DNA of 64,000 bases from assembly GCF_900624995.1 (NCBI RefSeq), contig NZ_UYXQ01000017.1, positions 1-64,000 of the forward strand. Direction: 5' to 3'. The notes beneath the pieces are model-generated. The model ran no database searches. It saw only the letters and a program-made list of their open reading frames with translations, and had not been told where the DNA came from. Shown here piece after piece: positions 10,590-19,729 of this stretch. Each line of letters opens with the position of its first letter. The first letter of the stretch is position 1. Source of the DNA: Pseudomonas antarctica. GTDB lineage: Bacteria > Pseudomonadota > Gammaproteobacteria > Pseudomonadales > Pseudomonadaceae. A program made the translations under genes and the position numbers.

Positions 10590-11031
10590 TGCATGACTCC
10601 AATGCAGGAGAAGAGAGACCACAGAGTAATTCCGTGCGCTGTTCGAACAGCTGACTTAGATCAGGTCCTTGGCACATTCCATTGTGAATGAATGACTTAG
10701 GGGGGGTGTTTGGGCAATACTATTCCCCGCAAAGGCTCGTTCCAGAGCGCTTCTGCGTTGTAGTTGTTATTTGGTCCAAGGCGGGGACTGTTGAAACTAG
10801 CCCTTTTTGCTGAATGTGCAAACTATTTCGGGACGGGTTGCCAAATAGCGAGAAACTGGCAAAGTGCCTGCCTTGTTTAACATCTAAATAAATTTAAACG
10901 TCATAAATCGTCATGCCATTACGTTATGCGCTTGACGGTTTTATCGCTGTCTTTAATAAACGCTGCACTCACTGAATTAATTAGTTGAGTGCACGGTTGT
11001 TAGCTCAATTTTTATTTATTCAGGAGTTTCC
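10590..11031. promoter_or_regulatory. 442-bp divergent promoter region of the two arcD genes
   Basis: This stretch contains no gene. It holds the Anr-like box near arcD (10651-10664), an AT-rich central part, a possible -35 TTGACG (10932-10937) with a weak -10 about 16 bp later for the + strand gene, an 8-bp inverted repeat TGCACTCA/TGAGTGCA (10964-10971 / 10986-10993), and the Shine-Dalgarno CAGGAG before the ATG at 11032. I see no Anr-like box on the paralogue side. Confidence 0.5.
10651..10664 (-). promoter_or_regulatory. Anr (FNR-type) box upstream of arcD
   Basis: The - strand reads CTGAT-CTAA-GTCAG, close to the Anr consensus TTGAT-N4-ATCAA (10 nt of dyad, 4-nt gap). It sits 62 bp before the arcD start. 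Oxygen-limited activation of arcDABC through Anr is established in Pseudomonas. The match is imperfect. Confidence 0.55.
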
Positions 11032-12459
11032 ATGTCTCAATCGGCCCAAAAGCTCAAACTCAGCGCGTTGATCGCGCTGGTGGTGGGGTCGATGATTGGC
11101 GGCGGGATTTTCTCTTTGCCGCAGAACATGGCCGCGCGAGCCGAAGTGGGCGCCGTGTTGATCGGCTGGGCGATCACCGCCGTGGGCATGCTGACCCTGG
11201 CGTTCGTGTTCCAGACCCTGGCCAACCGCAAGCCCGAACTGGATTCCGGGGTGTATGCCTACGCCAAGGCCGGTTTCGGCGATTACATGGGCTTCTCGTC
11301 CGCCTGGGGTTATTGGATCAGCGCGTGGTTGGGCAACGTCGGTTACTTCGTGTTGCTGTTCAGCACCCTCGGCTATTTTTTCCCGGTATTCGGCCAGGGC
11401 AATACGCCGATCGCCATCGGCAGCGCGTCGCTGTTGTTGTGGGTTGTGCATTTCCTGGTGATGCGTGGGATCAAGGAAGCGGTGTTGATCAACCAGATCA
11501 CTACCGTGGCGAAGATCGTGCCGCTGCTGATGTTTATCGTGATCGCCGCCGTGGCGTTCAAGGCCGATATCTTCACCCGCGATATCTGGGGCTTGGGTAA
11601 CCCGCAAGTTGGCAGCGTGGTCGACCAGGTGCGCAACATGATGCTGGTCACCGTGTTTGTGTTCATCGGCATCGAGGGCGCCAGCGTGTATTCGGCGCGG
11701 GCCGAGAAACGCTCGGATGTCGGTCGGGCCACGGTCACCGGGTTTCTCGGGGTGCTGGCGCTGCTGGTGCTGGTGAATGTGTTGTCACTTGGGATCATGA
11801 GCCAGCCGGAACTGGCGCAATTGCAAAACCCGTCCCTGGCGGGTGTGCTGGAGCATATCGTCGGGCCGTGGGGCGCGATGGCGATCAGCATTGGCCTGGC
11901 GGTGTCCTTGCTCGGCGCCTTGCTGTCATGGGCGCTGCTCTGTGCGGAGATCCTCTACGCCACTGCCCAGGACAACACCATGCCGGCTTTTCTGAAAAAG
12001 GAAAACGCCAACCAGGTGCCGGTCAACGCGCTGTGGCTGACCAATGGGATGATCCAGATATTTCTGGTGATCACGTTGTTTTCCCACAGCACCTACACCA
12101 CGCTGATCTACCTGGCCTCGTCGATGATTCTGGTGCCGTACCTGTGGTCGGCAGCGTATGCGGTGCTACTCAGCGGGCGCGGCGAAACCTACGCAGGTGC
12201 CAATCGCCAGCGCATGAAAGATCTACTGGTTGGCCTGATCGCACTGATGTATGCGCTGTGGCTGCTCTACGCCGGCGGTTTGAAGTACCTGCTACTCTCC
12301 GCGCTGCTGTATGCGCCCGGTGTAATCCTGTTTGCCCTGGCCAAACGCGAGCAGGGCCAGCCCTTGTTTACCCACGTGGAAAGAGGCATTTTCAGCTGCG
12401 TGATCGCGGGCGCGGGGCTGGCGGCGTATGGGCTGTATAGCGGGGTATTGTCGTTGTGA
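11032..12459 (+). CDS. ArcD-like amino acid antiporter, second copy
   Basis: 475 residues, the same length as ArcD and collinear with it; the first 160 residues are about 80% identical by eye (both carry [17 protein letters not shown] and [20 protein letters not shown]). It is an APC-type permease in the inner membrane. It is transcribed divergently from arcD across a 442-bp gap and has its own CAGGAG ribosome site. Substrate may be arginine/ornithine or a related basic amino acid; divergence is spread evenly, so it does not look decayed. Confidence 0.9.
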   Translation: MSQSAQKLKLSALIALVVGSMIGGGIFSLPQNMAARAEVGAVLIGWAITAVGMLTLAFVFQTLANRKPELDSGVYAYAKAGFGDYMGFSSAWGYWISAWLGNVGYFVLLFSTLGYFFPVFGQGNTPIAIGSASLLLWVVHFLVMRGIKEAVLINQITTVAKIVPLLMFIVIAAVAFKADIFTRDIWGLGNPQVGSVVDQVRNMMLVTVFVFIGIEGASVYSARAEKRSDVGRATVTGFLGVLALLVLVNVLSLGIMSQPELAQLQNPSLAGVLEHIVGPWGAMAISIGLAVSLLGALLSWALLCAEILYATAQDNTMPAFLKKENANQVPVNALWLTNGMIQIFLVITLFSHSTYTTLIYLASSMILVPYLWSAAYAVLLSGRGETYAGANRQRMKDLLVGLIALMYALWLLYAGGLKYLLLSALLYAPGVILFALAKREQGQPLFTHVERGIFSCVIAGAGLAAYGLYSGVLSL

Positions 12460-12509
12460 GACTGGCGTATCAGCCGCCTTATGACTGGGCGGCGATAGCG
12501 ATCTTCAGG

Positions 12510-13859
12510 TCACCACTGAGCCCGATGCGAGCCCAATTCCCCCGCCGGCAAATCCCACTGCAGCGGCGTACCGCTGATGCTCACCGGCGCCAGCAGGCGA
12601 TGGGCCTGGCCCCAGGCCGTCTGCTCCACCACCAAGCCCTGATCGCCCGGCTCCTCGGCCCGCAACGCTGGCTGCTCCGGCACTTGCCCCGCCTCCACTA
12701 ACAACTTCGCCGTACGCGCCAACGATAACCGCGCTGACCCGCCGCGCCCGGTTTTCAAGCGTTCGCTCAATGCCTGAAGCGCGCTGGCCGCCATCAGATA
12801 CCCGGTGGCGTGATCCAGCGCCTGAAGTGGCAGCGGCACCGGTTTATCCGACTGCTTCCAGGCCATGCCCGCGTCAGCTATCCCGCTGCTCATCTGCACC
12901 AGGCTGTCAAAGCCGCGGCGGTTACGCCACGGGCCGCTCCAGCCGTAAGCGTTGAGGCTCACGTCGATCAGGCCTGGGGCGAGGGTTTGCAGCTCGCGGG
13001 CGGTGTAGCCCAGTTGTTCAAGGGCGTCGGCGCGGTAGCCGTGGAACAGAATGTCGGCGTCCTTGAGCAGGCTTTCAAACACCTGTCGGCCCTCGGGGCT
13101 TTTCAGGTCGAGGCGTGCGCAGCGTTTGCCCAAGGTCATCTCCGGCACTACGCCGGGTTCGTTCCAGGTTGGCGAGTCGATGCGCAGCACATTGGCGCCG
13201 AGCCCGGCGAGAAAACGGCTGGCCACGGGACCGGCCAATACGCGCGTCAGGTCCAGCACCTTGATGCCGGCCAGTGGGCGCGCCACCGAGCCGAGCCAGG
13301 TTTTTTCGGTGGTGGTGTCGAAGGTCTCGCGCTGCACCAACGCCTCAGCGTTCACCGCCAGCCCTTGGGGATGGGTTTGCCAGGCTCGCCACGAGCGCAT
13401 CTGCGCCGCGCAGCCATCGGCATCGACAATCGCCTGCTCCAGTGCGGCGGCATTCCAGGCTGCGACTTTGCTGGCCATGTCGGCGCGGTCATCGACCTTG
13501 CCCAGTACCCGTTCGGCGGCGGCACGGTGGTGTGGCGCATTGGTGTGCAAGCGAATCCAGCCATCGGCGCAGGCGTAGTCGCCGGCTACCGGGTCCCACA
13601 GCGGCGGCGTTTGCCAGCCTACCGGGCGCAGCGAGGAGGAGAACCAGAGCGAGGCCAGGCGCCGGTCCACGCTGACGCTAGGCAAGCGCCCGGTCTGTTG
13701 CTGGATCAGTTGAGCGACGGCCGGGCCGGCGGCGCCGAGGCTGACACTGGCCAGTTCGGTCACGGCAAAGGTCGAGGGCAGGGCGCCAGCTTCGGTAATG
13801 GTCAGCGCGGTGTGCGGTAGATCGAGTGCGGCTTGGATGGGAGTCAGCAGGTCAGTCAT
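12510..13859 (-). CDS. Class III (CaiB/BaiF) CoA-transferase family protein
   Basis: 449 residues from ATG at 13859. The second half shows family III features: KVLDLTRVLAGPVASRFLAGLGANVLRID (CoA-binding segment), then DILFHGYRADALEQLG and LQALDHATGY, where the Asp may be the nucleophile. The first 150 residues are less conserved. Family members move CoA between carboxylic acids; the substrate cannot be told here. It stands alone between the arcD paralogue and a two-component system. The CoA-transferase label is firm, the reaction unknown. Confidence 0.85.
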   Translation of the reverse strand: MTDLLTPIQAALDLPHTALTITEAGALPSTFAVTELASVSLGAAGPAVAQLIQQQTGRLPSVSVDRRLASLWFSSSLRPVGWQTPPLWDPVAGDYACADGWIRLHTNAPHHRAAAERVLGKVDDRADMASKVAAWNAAALEQAIVDADGCAAQMRSWRAWQTHPQGLAVNAEALVQRETFDTTTEKTWLGSVARPLAGIKVLDLTRVLAGPVASRFLAGLGANVLRIDSPTWNEPGVVPEMTLGKRCARLDLKSPEGRQVFESLLKDADILFHGYRADALEQLGYTARELQTLAPGLIDVSLNAYGWSGPWRNRRGFDSLVQMSSGIADAGMAWKQSDKPVPLPLQALDHATGYLMAASALQALSERLKTGRGGSARLSLARTAKLLVEAGQVPEQPALRAEEPGDQGLVVEQTAWGQAHRLLAPVSISGTPLQWDLPAGELGSHRAQW

Positions 13860-13899
13860 CAAAGGCCCTCCGTAAGAGAAGGGCCACTATAGAAGATCC

Positions 13900-15243
13900 T
13901 CACACCGGTGTGACAACTCCCGGCGCCAGCGGCAGGTCGATGCTGGCGATAAAACCGCCCTCTGCGTGGTTCGCCAGGATCAGGCTGCCGCCATGACGTT
14001 CGGCTGCGCGCCGCGCGATGGCCAGGCCCAGGCCGTGGCCCTGGGCGGTCTGACCGGGCGCGCGGTAGAAAGGCTCGCTCAACTGGCTGAGGTGTTCTGC
14101 CTCAACACCGGGGCCATGGTCACGCACACTGATGATGATGTGTTCGCCGTGGAGGTGGGCGTGCAACTCGATAGGCTGGTCCTTGGGGTTGAAGCGCTGG
14201 GCGTTGCGTAGGAGGTTATCCACCGCCCGCTCGATCATGGTCGGCCAGCCCTTGAGTTGCAGCTCGTTGTCGGCGGTCAGTTGCACCCTCTGATCGGGCG
14301 CGCCGAGCTGGGCGTCTTTGTGCAGGGTTTTGAGCAGCAGGTTGAGGTCGACTTCTTCGGCACTGGCGTTGTCGGCATCGACGCGGGCCAACACCAGGAT
14401 TTCGCTGATCAAGGCTTCCAGGCGATCACATTCGCGGGTCAGGCGTGGCCAGAGTTTCTCGCGTTCTTCCGGGCTGGCGCGTTCGGCCAAGGCCAGGGCG
14501 ATGCGCAAGCGGGCCAGGGGCGAGCGCAGTTCGTGGGAAACGTCGCGCAGCAACTGGCGCTGGCTGCCGATCAGGCTTTGCAGGCGCGCGCCCATGCGGT
14601 TGAAGTCGGTGGCCAGCACGCCGAATTCATCGCGCCGGTTGGCCAATTGCGCGAGGCTGTTCTGCTGGTAAGTGGTCTGCCCGAGGTCATGCACCGCGCC
14701 GCGCAGGCGGCTGAGCGGGCGGGTGATGGACAGCGTCACCAGCAGGCTGAACAGGGTCAGCACCACCAAGGCAATTGCCAACGCGCTCAGCGGCCAGAGC
14801 AGGCTGCTGCGGTGCCAGGCGTCCAGTTCAGGGTGCGGGATACGGTAGATCAGCAGGTAGGTATCGCCGGTTTTTTCACTGGTGTACTCGGCGGTCAGGC
14901 GGCGCCAGGGCAGATGGCCGTCCTTGCTGTCATTTTGTCGGGCTTCGAACGCGGCAGCACGCCGTGGGAAGGTGCCGCGCACCACCGGCTCGCCAGTTTC
15001 ATTCAACACTTGCACGTCGATGTGGTACTGGCGTTTGCGTTGTTGCAGCAAATCCTGGGCGGCGTCCTCGCCCTGGGCTTCGTAGAGTTGCGTCCACTCT
15101 TGCGCCAGGTTGTTGAGGCCGGGGTGACGGCTGAGAATCCAGGCGTCCTGGTTGAGCATATGCCCAAGCAGGATCGACAACCCGGCAACCAAAGCGATGG
15201 CCAGCCAGAAACTGGCCAGGATGCGCCAGAACAATGAACGCAC
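13900..15243 (-). CDS. CpxA-like sensor histidine kinase
   Basis: 447 residues from GTG at 15243 (GAGGG ribosome site upstream). It has one N-terminal membrane helix (about 8-28), a periplasmic sensor loop of about 130 residues, a second helix (about 150-172), HAMP, an H-box DVSHELRSPLARLRIAL, an N-box DNLLRNAQRF and G-boxes DHGPGVE and GHGLGLAIA. It lies 67 bp after the Spy/CpxP-like gene and on the same strand as the response regulator, so these form one envelope-stress system. Resembles CpxA, but orthology was not tested. Confidence 0.88.
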   Translation of the reverse strand: MRSLFWRILASFWLAIALVAGLSILLGHMLNQDAWILSRHPGLNNLAQEWTQLYEAQGEDAAQDLLQQRKRQYHIDVQVLNETGEPVVRGTFPRRAAAFEARQNDSKDGHLPWRRLTAEYTSEKTGDTYLLIYRIPHPELDAWHRSSLLWPLSALAIALVVLTLFSLLVTLSITRPLSRLRGAVHDLGQTTYQQNSLAQLANRRDEFGVLATDFNRMGARLQSLIGSQRQLLRDVSHELRSPLARLRIALALAERASPEEREKLWPRLTRECDRLEALISEILVLARVDADNASAEEVDLNLLLKTLHKDAQLGAPDQRVQLTADNELQLKGWPTMIERAVDNLLRNAQRFNPKDQPIELHAHLHGEHIIISVRDHGPGVEAEHLSQLSEPFYRAPGQTAQGHGLGLAIARRAAERHGGSLILANHAEGGFIASIDLPLAPGVVTPV

Positions 15244-15310
15244 AGGAAACCCTCAAGCAAGAAAAGCCCAGCGGCGCGAGCCACTGGGCTGGGGGGGTAA
15301 AGCTAGAGCA

Positions 15311-15775
15311 TTATTGCGCTTTTTGCGGCTGCTGGGCTTTCCAGGCTTGGAATTCCTTCCACTCGGCGCGGCGCTCGGCTTGTTTTTTGACGATCTCGTC
15401 GAATTTCTTCTGTTGATCGGGTTTCAGCACGGCACGGATGTCGGCCTGGGTTTTCTGTTTGCCGGCGGCGATCTCATCCTGCATGGCTTTCTGGTCAGCG
15501 GCTGGGAGTTTGTCCAGGTACTTTTTGACCAGGTCTTTGCGAGCGTGCCATTGATCGCCCATCAGTTTGCCGATCTGCTGGCGCTGTTCCTTACTCAGGT
15601 CAAGCTGGCTGAAGGGGCCGCCTTTGCCCCGCGGACCGTGTTCACCGCCGTGGCCCGGGCCACCCATCATGTGGCCTTCAGGGCCGCCCATCGGGCCTGG
15701 GCCTTCTGGCATGGCGGCCATGGCAACGGTTGGCAGGGCAGCGGCGAACATCAGAGCGATAAGGGTCTTGCGCAT
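15311..15775 (-). CDS. Spy/CpxP-like periplasmic protein
   Basis: 154 residues with a clear signal peptide (MRKTLIALMFAAALPTVAMA), then a Gly/His/Met-rich stretch (about 22-52, many His and Met) and a helical body with an LTxxQ-like motif (LDLSKEQRQQI). Spy/CpxP proteins are periplasmic chaperones or inhibitors of CpxA. The His/Met-rich segment could bind metal. The gene lies between regulator and kinase, with a CpxR-type box 80 bp upstream, so it is a likely regulon member and feedback element. Confidence 0.85.
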   Translation of the reverse strand: MRKTLIALMFAAALPTVAMAAMPEGPGPMGGPEGHMMGGPGHGGEHGPRGKGGPFSQLDLSKEQRQQIGKLMGDQWHARKDLVKKYLDKLPAADQKAMQDEIAAGKQKTQADIRAVLKPDQQKKFDEIVKKQAERRAEWKEFQAWKAQQPQKAQ

Positions 15776-15855
15776 GGTGATTCTCCTGTCTCTATTCCGG
15801 TGAGTCCGGATGTGAGTAGATTACGGAGATCAAGGTCAGCGGCGGTCAGGTGTGG

Positions 15856-15871
15856 GTAAAGCTTGGGTAAA
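15856..15871. promoter_or_regulatory. CpxR-type box upstream of the Spy-like gene
   Basis: GTAAA-GCTTGG-GTAAA, two direct half-sites 11 bp apart, fits the CpxR consensus GTAAA-N4-8-GTAAA. It lies 80 bp upstream of the Spy-like start and downstream of the regulator gene, suggesting autoregulation of a Spy-kinase transcript. Confidence 0.6.
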
Positions 15872-15920
15872 GAGGGTTTTGGTGGGGGCTGACAAAACCA
15901 TCGAGCCGCAGGCGATTAAT

Positions 15921-16007
15921 TGTGGGAGCTGACTTGCCTGCGATGCGGACACCTCGGTTTTTTCAGTGGCACCCAGTTGATGCCATCGCAGGCAAGCCAG
16001 CTCCACA
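15921..16007. repeat. REPIN-like inverted repeat, copy 1
   Basis: Ends TGTGGGAGCTGACTTGCCTG and CAGGCAAGCCAGCTCCACA are inverted and enclose about 50 bp. The inner arm TTGCCTGCGATG / CATCGCAGGCAA is near perfect. Related copies lie at 23806-23890 and 33252-33341. Confidence 0.75.
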
Positions 16008-16024
16008 GGGGAGCGGTGTTACGT

Positions 16025-16702
16025 TCAGAGGCTGTAGTAGTAACCGCGACTACGCAACGCCACGATCCGTGGCCGGCCATCCGGGTGCGGGCCGATTTTC
16101 TTGCGCAGGTTGCTGACGTGCATGTCCAGGCTGCGATCGTAAAGGGTCAGCTTGCGGCCCAGGGCGATCTGCGCCAGTTCCTGCTTGTCCAGCGGCTCGC
16201 CGGGCTGGCGCAGCAAGGCTTCGAGCAGGCGGCTTTCGGAGACGGTGAGGGCGAATTCCTGTTCATCGATGGTGACCACACCGCGCACTGGGCTAAAGCA
16301 CAGGTCGCCCAGTTCCAGCTGGGTCGACACGGCGGTCGGGTGGCTGCGGCGCAGTACGGCGCGCAGGCGAGCAGTCAGTTCGCGTGGATCACAGGGCTTG
16401 GCCAGGTAGTCGTCGGCACCCAGTTCCAAACCGAGAATGCGATCCAGTGGCTCGCCACGCGCCGAGAGCATCAGCACCGGCAACTCCGGGTGATCGTTGC
16501 GCAATTGCTTGAGCAACTCCAGGCCACTGCCGTCGGGCAGCATCACGTCGAGTACCACCGCCGCAGGGGCGCTGTCGGCCAAGGCTTTGCGCGCGCTCAA
16601 GCCGTCGTGGCAGGCACGCACCAGAAAACCTTCCTGGCTCAGCCAACTGGTCAGCAGCTCACAGAGCTCCTGGTCATCATCTATCAGTAACAGCTCGCTC
16701 AT
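16025..16702 (-). CDS. OmpR-family response regulator, CpxR-like
   Basis: 225 residues: receiver domain (1-115) with acidic pocket DDD at 8-10, phospho-Asp in VVLDVMLPDGSG and the KP pair in DDYLAKPCDPREL, then a winged-helix domain ending RSRGYYYSL. It starts 7 bp after the coiled-coil membrane protein gene and is followed by the Spy-like gene and the kinase. It most likely binds the GTAAA-type box at 15856-15871. Confidence 0.9.
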   Translation of the reverse strand: MSELLLIDDDQELCELLTSWLSQEGFLVRACHDGLSARKALADSAPAAVVLDVMLPDGSGLELLKQLRNDHPELPVLMLSARGEPLDRILGLELGADDYLAKPCDPRELTARLRAVLRRSHPTAVSTQLELGDLCFSPVRGVVTIDEQEFALTVSESRLLEALLRQPGEPLDKQELAQIALGRKLTLYDRSLDMHVSNLRKKIGPHPDGRPRIVALRSRGYYYSL

Positions 16703-16709
16703 GACTCAC

Positions 16710-17117
16710 TCAATTTAGCCATTGTCGACGGCGACGGTGCCCACCGCTGGCGAAGATCCCGCACAGCAAAGCGATCAGTGCGACGGCGCCACCGGTGACA
16801 AACCATTGCTGTTGCTCGGTCAGCCAGCGAGTCAAGGCGCCGCCCTGTGTTTCTTTGAGTTGCTGGGCCAGGCGTTGGTTCTCCTGGCGCAAGCGACTCA
16901 GTTGGGTGCTTTCGCTGGCAGCGTCTGCGGATTGCAGTTGCTTGCTCAGTTCTTCACGCAGCCGTTCGCTTTCTTTCAAACGTTGCTGCAACTCGGTGAT
17001 CTGGCTGCCGACACTCAAAGACAGAGGCGTGGAACTGCCGGTGTTCGAGGTTTCTTCAGCGTGGGCCGTAGCCCCGATCATTAACACTGCCAACAGACAC
17101 AACTGACGTAAGCGCAT
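16710..17117 (-). CDS. Membrane-anchored coiled-coil protein of unknown function
   Basis: 135 residues from ATG at 17117 (AGGAG 6 nt upstream). It has a signal peptide (MRLRQLCLLAVLMIGATAHA), a coiled coil of about 60 residues (ITELQQRLKESERLREELSK and onward), then a C-terminal membrane helix WFVTGGAVALIALLCGIFAS and a basic end GGHRRRR. The layout matches the C-terminal part of the TIGR04211 SH3-domain proteins without the SH3 domain. It is 7 bp upstream of the CpxR-like gene, so it is probably co-transcribed and may be part of the same envelope response. In other genomes it is often mislabelled as a translation initiation factor. Confidence 0.7.
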   Translation of the reverse strand: MRLRQLCLLAVLMIGATAHAEETSNTGSSTPLSLSVGSQITELQQRLKESERLREELSKQLQSADAASESTQLSRLRQENQRLAQQLKETQGGALTRWLTEQQQWFVTGGAVALIALLCGIFASGGHRRRRQWLN

Positions 17118-17237
17118 CGGAACTCCTGATTCCACACGAATATTCAGAACGTTGTCGGCAGGTTACCGGGAATAATGAGCAATTAGGAGCGCGCCGGACG
17201 CAATTGGTTCGGCGCGACTTCACTCCATACCGCTCGC

Positions 17238-17537
17238 TTAAGGCAGGACTTGCTTGAACGGCTTGATCAGCACATCAGCGTAGACGCCCGCCGCCACATA
17301 CGGGTCGGCTTTGGCCCAGGCCTGGGCATCGGCCAGTGAGGCGAACTCGGCGACGATCAGGCTGCCGGTGAAACCGGCATCGCCCGGGTCATTGCTGTCC
17401 ACGGCCGGGTGCGGGCCGGCGAGTACCATGCGGCCTTCGGCTTGCAGCACTTTCAGGCGCTCGAGGTGTGCCGGGCGAACGCTCAGGCGTTTTTCCAGCG
17501 AGTTGGCAACGTCGGTAGCAATGATGGCGTAGAGCAT
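17238..17537 (-). CDS. yciI: YciI-family protein
   Basis: 99 residues from ATG at 17537 ([20 protein letters not shown]). It has the YciI-like ferredoxin-type fold with the conserved pattern [11 protein letters not shown] and GPHP. The family's biochemical role is unclear. It starts 1 bp after the yciB stop, so translation is probably coupled. Confidence 0.9.
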   Translation of the reverse strand: MLYAIIATDVANSLEKRLSVRPAHLERLKVLQAEGRMVLAGPHPAVDSNDPGDAGFTGSLIVAEFASLADAQAWAKADPYVAAGVYADVLIKPFKQVLP

Positions 17538-17538
17538 G

Positions 17539-18135
17539 TCAGTCCTCGGTTTTCGGCGTGGTAGGGGCGGTGTCATGCAGGTGGCGCGACAGGTAAATAC
17601 CTTGGCCGATCAGGAACAATACGGTCATGCCTAGGCTACCGAAGACCTTGAAGTCCACCCAGTAGGCCTGGAAGGTAAAGGCGACGAACAGGTTGGCGGC
17701 GCCGCAGAACAGGAAAAATACGATCCAGGCCACGTTCAAGCGCGTCCAGATCGGCTCCGGCAGGGTCAGCGCGTGGCCCATGATCCGCTTGATCAGCAGG
17801 CGATCACCGATGAAGTGGCTGCCGATGAAGACCAGGGCGAACAGCCAGTTCACCACGGGGGCTTTCCATTTAAGGAAGGTTTCGCTGTGGAAGGTCAGGG
17901 TCAGGCCGCCGAATACCAGGCAGGCAACCAGAGTCAGCCACTGGCTTTTTTCCAATTTGCGCTGGGAGATGAAGATGGAGCCGTAGACCACGATAGAGCT
18001 GATGATCAGCACGGCGGTAGCGCTGTAGATGCCCCCGAATGTCAGCTCGTGACCGGCAATATCGGTGACCCTGGGGTCGAGTTTGGTAACGATGAAAAAC
18101 AGCAACAGCGGGATGAAGTCGATGAATTGTTTCAC
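17539..18135 (-). CDS. yciB: YciB/IspZ inner-membrane septation-type protein
   Basis: 198 residues from GTG at 18135; the family start [16 protein letters not shown] matches exactly here, so the upstream extension is rejected. It has five or six membrane helices. YciB contributes to envelope integrity and division in enterics. It is upstream of yciI and divergent from the PHP-domain gene, the usual Pseudomonas order. Confidence 0.93.
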   Translation of the reverse strand: MKQFIDFIPLLLFFIVTKLDPRVTDIAGHELTFGGIYSATAVLIISSIVVYGSIFISQRKLEKSQWLTLVACLVFGGLTLTFHSETFLKWKAPVVNWLFALVFIGSHFIGDRLLIKRIMGHALTLPEPIWTRLNVAWIVFFLFCGAANLFVAFTFQAYWVDFKVFGSLGMTVLFLIGQGIYLSRHLHDTAPTTPKTED

Positions 18136-18222
18136 AGTAAGAGCCAGAAGCTGGATGTGGCGGCATAATAACAAACATCCTTGGTAGCGAAAGCGCCAGC
18201 TGACTTGAGGTTACACACTTCC

Positions 18223-19086
18223 GTGAATGTTGATTTGCACTGCCACAGTACGGCCTCCGACGGCGCCCTGGCGCCTGCGGTACTGGTTGCGCGTGCGTTT
18301 GAAAAAGGCGTGCGAGTCCTGTCGTTGACCGACCACGACACCCTCGAAGGCCTCGATGAAGCCCGCGAAGCGGCCCATGCTCTGGGTATGCAGCTGGTCA
18401 ACGGTGTGGAATTGTCCTGCACCTGGGGCGGCGCCACCATTCATGTGCTCGGTTACGGCTTTGATCAAAACGCGGCGCCGTTGGTCGCGGCCATCGCCCA
18501 ATTGCACGATGGCCGCTGGCTGCGGTCCGAAGAAATAAGCCGCAAACTCAGCCTTAAAGGCATGCCCAATGCCCTCGATGGCGCTCGCGCCATCCAGCAG
18601 GAATTGGGTGACAGCGGCAACGCCCCCGCCCGGCCGCACTTTGCCGATTGGATGGTGCGTGAAGGTTTTGTTAAGGACCGCGCCGAAGCCTTTCGCAAAT
18701 GGCTGGGCGCCGGCAAGTTGGGTGACGTCAAGCAACATTGGCCGACCCTGGAAGACACCGTCGGCACCCTGCGCGCCGCTGGGGCCTGGGTCAGCCTGGC
18801 GCACCCCTGGCATTACGATTTCACCCGCAGCAAGCGCCGCAAACTGATTGCCGACTATATTGGAGCGGGCGGCCACGCAATTGAAGTGGTCAACGGGCAC
18901 CAACCCGCCGAACAGGTGGGCAGCCTGGCGATTCTTGCGCGCGAATTTGGTCTGCTGGTCAGCGCCGGCAGTGATTTTCATGGCCCAGGCGGCTGGTCCG
19001 AGATTGGCGAGTATCGCCAGGTCCCGGAAGACCTGCCGCTTTTGTGGGGGCGATTCAAACATGACCCCATTATTGCCACCGTCTGA
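18223..19086 (+). CDS. PHP-domain phosphatase/exonuclease (RNase AM/TrpH type)
   Basis: 287 residues from GTG at 18223, giving MNVDLHCHSTASDG, the conserved PHP start with metal ligands H6 and H8. Further metal motifs are LTDHDTLEG, LAHPWHY and SAGSDFHGPG. Members hydrolyse 3',5'-nucleotide bisphosphates and trim RNA 5' ends. It lies directly upstream of yciO, the same neighbour pair as yciV-yciO in E. coli. Confidence 0.9.
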   Translation: MNVDLHCHSTASDGALAPAVLVARAFEKGVRVLSLTDHDTLEGLDEAREAAHALGMQLVNGVELSCTWGGATIHVLGYGFDQNAAPLVAAIAQLHDGRWLRSEEISRKLSLKGMPNALDGARAIQQELGDSGNAPARPHFADWMVREGFVKDRAEAFRKWLGAGKLGDVKQHWPTLEDTVGTLRAAGAWVSLAHPWHYDFTRSKRRKLIADYIGAGGHAIEVVNGHQPAEQVGSLAILAREFGLLVSAGSDFHGPGGWSEIGEYRQVPEDLPLLWGRFKHDPIIATV

Positions 19087-19099
19087 ACAGGTAGAACAC

Positions 19100-19729
19100 G
19101 TGAGTCAATTCTTCCAGATTCATCCGGAAAACCCTCAAGCGCGCCTGATTAAACAGGCCGTGGAGATCATTCGCGCCGGTGGCGTGGTGATCTACCCAAC
19201 TGATTCGTCCTACGCCATTGGTTGCCAGATCGGTGACAAGAGTGCGGTTGAACGGGTCAGACGCCTGCGTGAGTTGGACAAGAACCACAACTTCGCGCTG
19301 ATCTGCAGCGACTTGTCCCAGCTTGGGCTATTCGCGAAGGTCGATACTGGCACCTTCCGCCTGCTCAAGGCCCACACGCCGGGGCCCTACACCTTTATTC
19401 TCAACGCCACACGCGAAGTGCCACGCCTGTTGCTGCACCCGAAAAAACGCACCATTGGCCTGCGCGTGCCGGAGCACCCGATTGCCCTGGCGTTGCTGGC
19501 GGAGCTGGGTGAGCCGTTGATGAGTGTGTCGTTGATCCTGCCCGGTGAAACCGAGCCGCTGTATGACCCCTATGAAATGCGCCGGCTGCTCGAAAAGCAC
19601 GTCGACCTGATCATCGACGGCGGCTACGGCGGCAACAAGGCCTCCACGGTGATCAACTTGGCCGACGGCGAGCCGCAAGTGGTGCGCGTGGGCTGCGGCG
19701 ACCCGACGCCGTTTAGGGTCGAGGCCTGA
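19100..19729 (+). CDS. yciO: YciO (YrdC/Sua5-like) protein
   Basis: 209 residues from GTG at 19100 (MSQFFQIHPENPQARLIKQA), which aligns with the E. coli YciO start; an in-frame ATG at 19061 would overlap the previous gene by 26 bp and add unrelated residues. The YrdC-type fold shows GGVVIYPTDSSYAIGC and the threonylcarbamoyl-AMP-binding region. YciO is a paralogue of TsaC; its tRNA role is less certain. The stop abuts the scpA ATG. Confidence 0.92.
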   Translation: MSQFFQIHPENPQARLIKQAVEIIRAGGVVIYPTDSSYAIGCQIGDKSAVERVRRLRELDKNHNFALICSDLSQLGLFAKVDTGTFRLLKAHTPGPYTFILNATREVPRLLLHPKKRTIGLRVPEHPIALALLAELGEPLMSVSLILPGETEPLYDPYEMRRLLEKHVDLIIDGGYGGNKASTVINLADGEPQVVRVGCGDPTPFRVEA

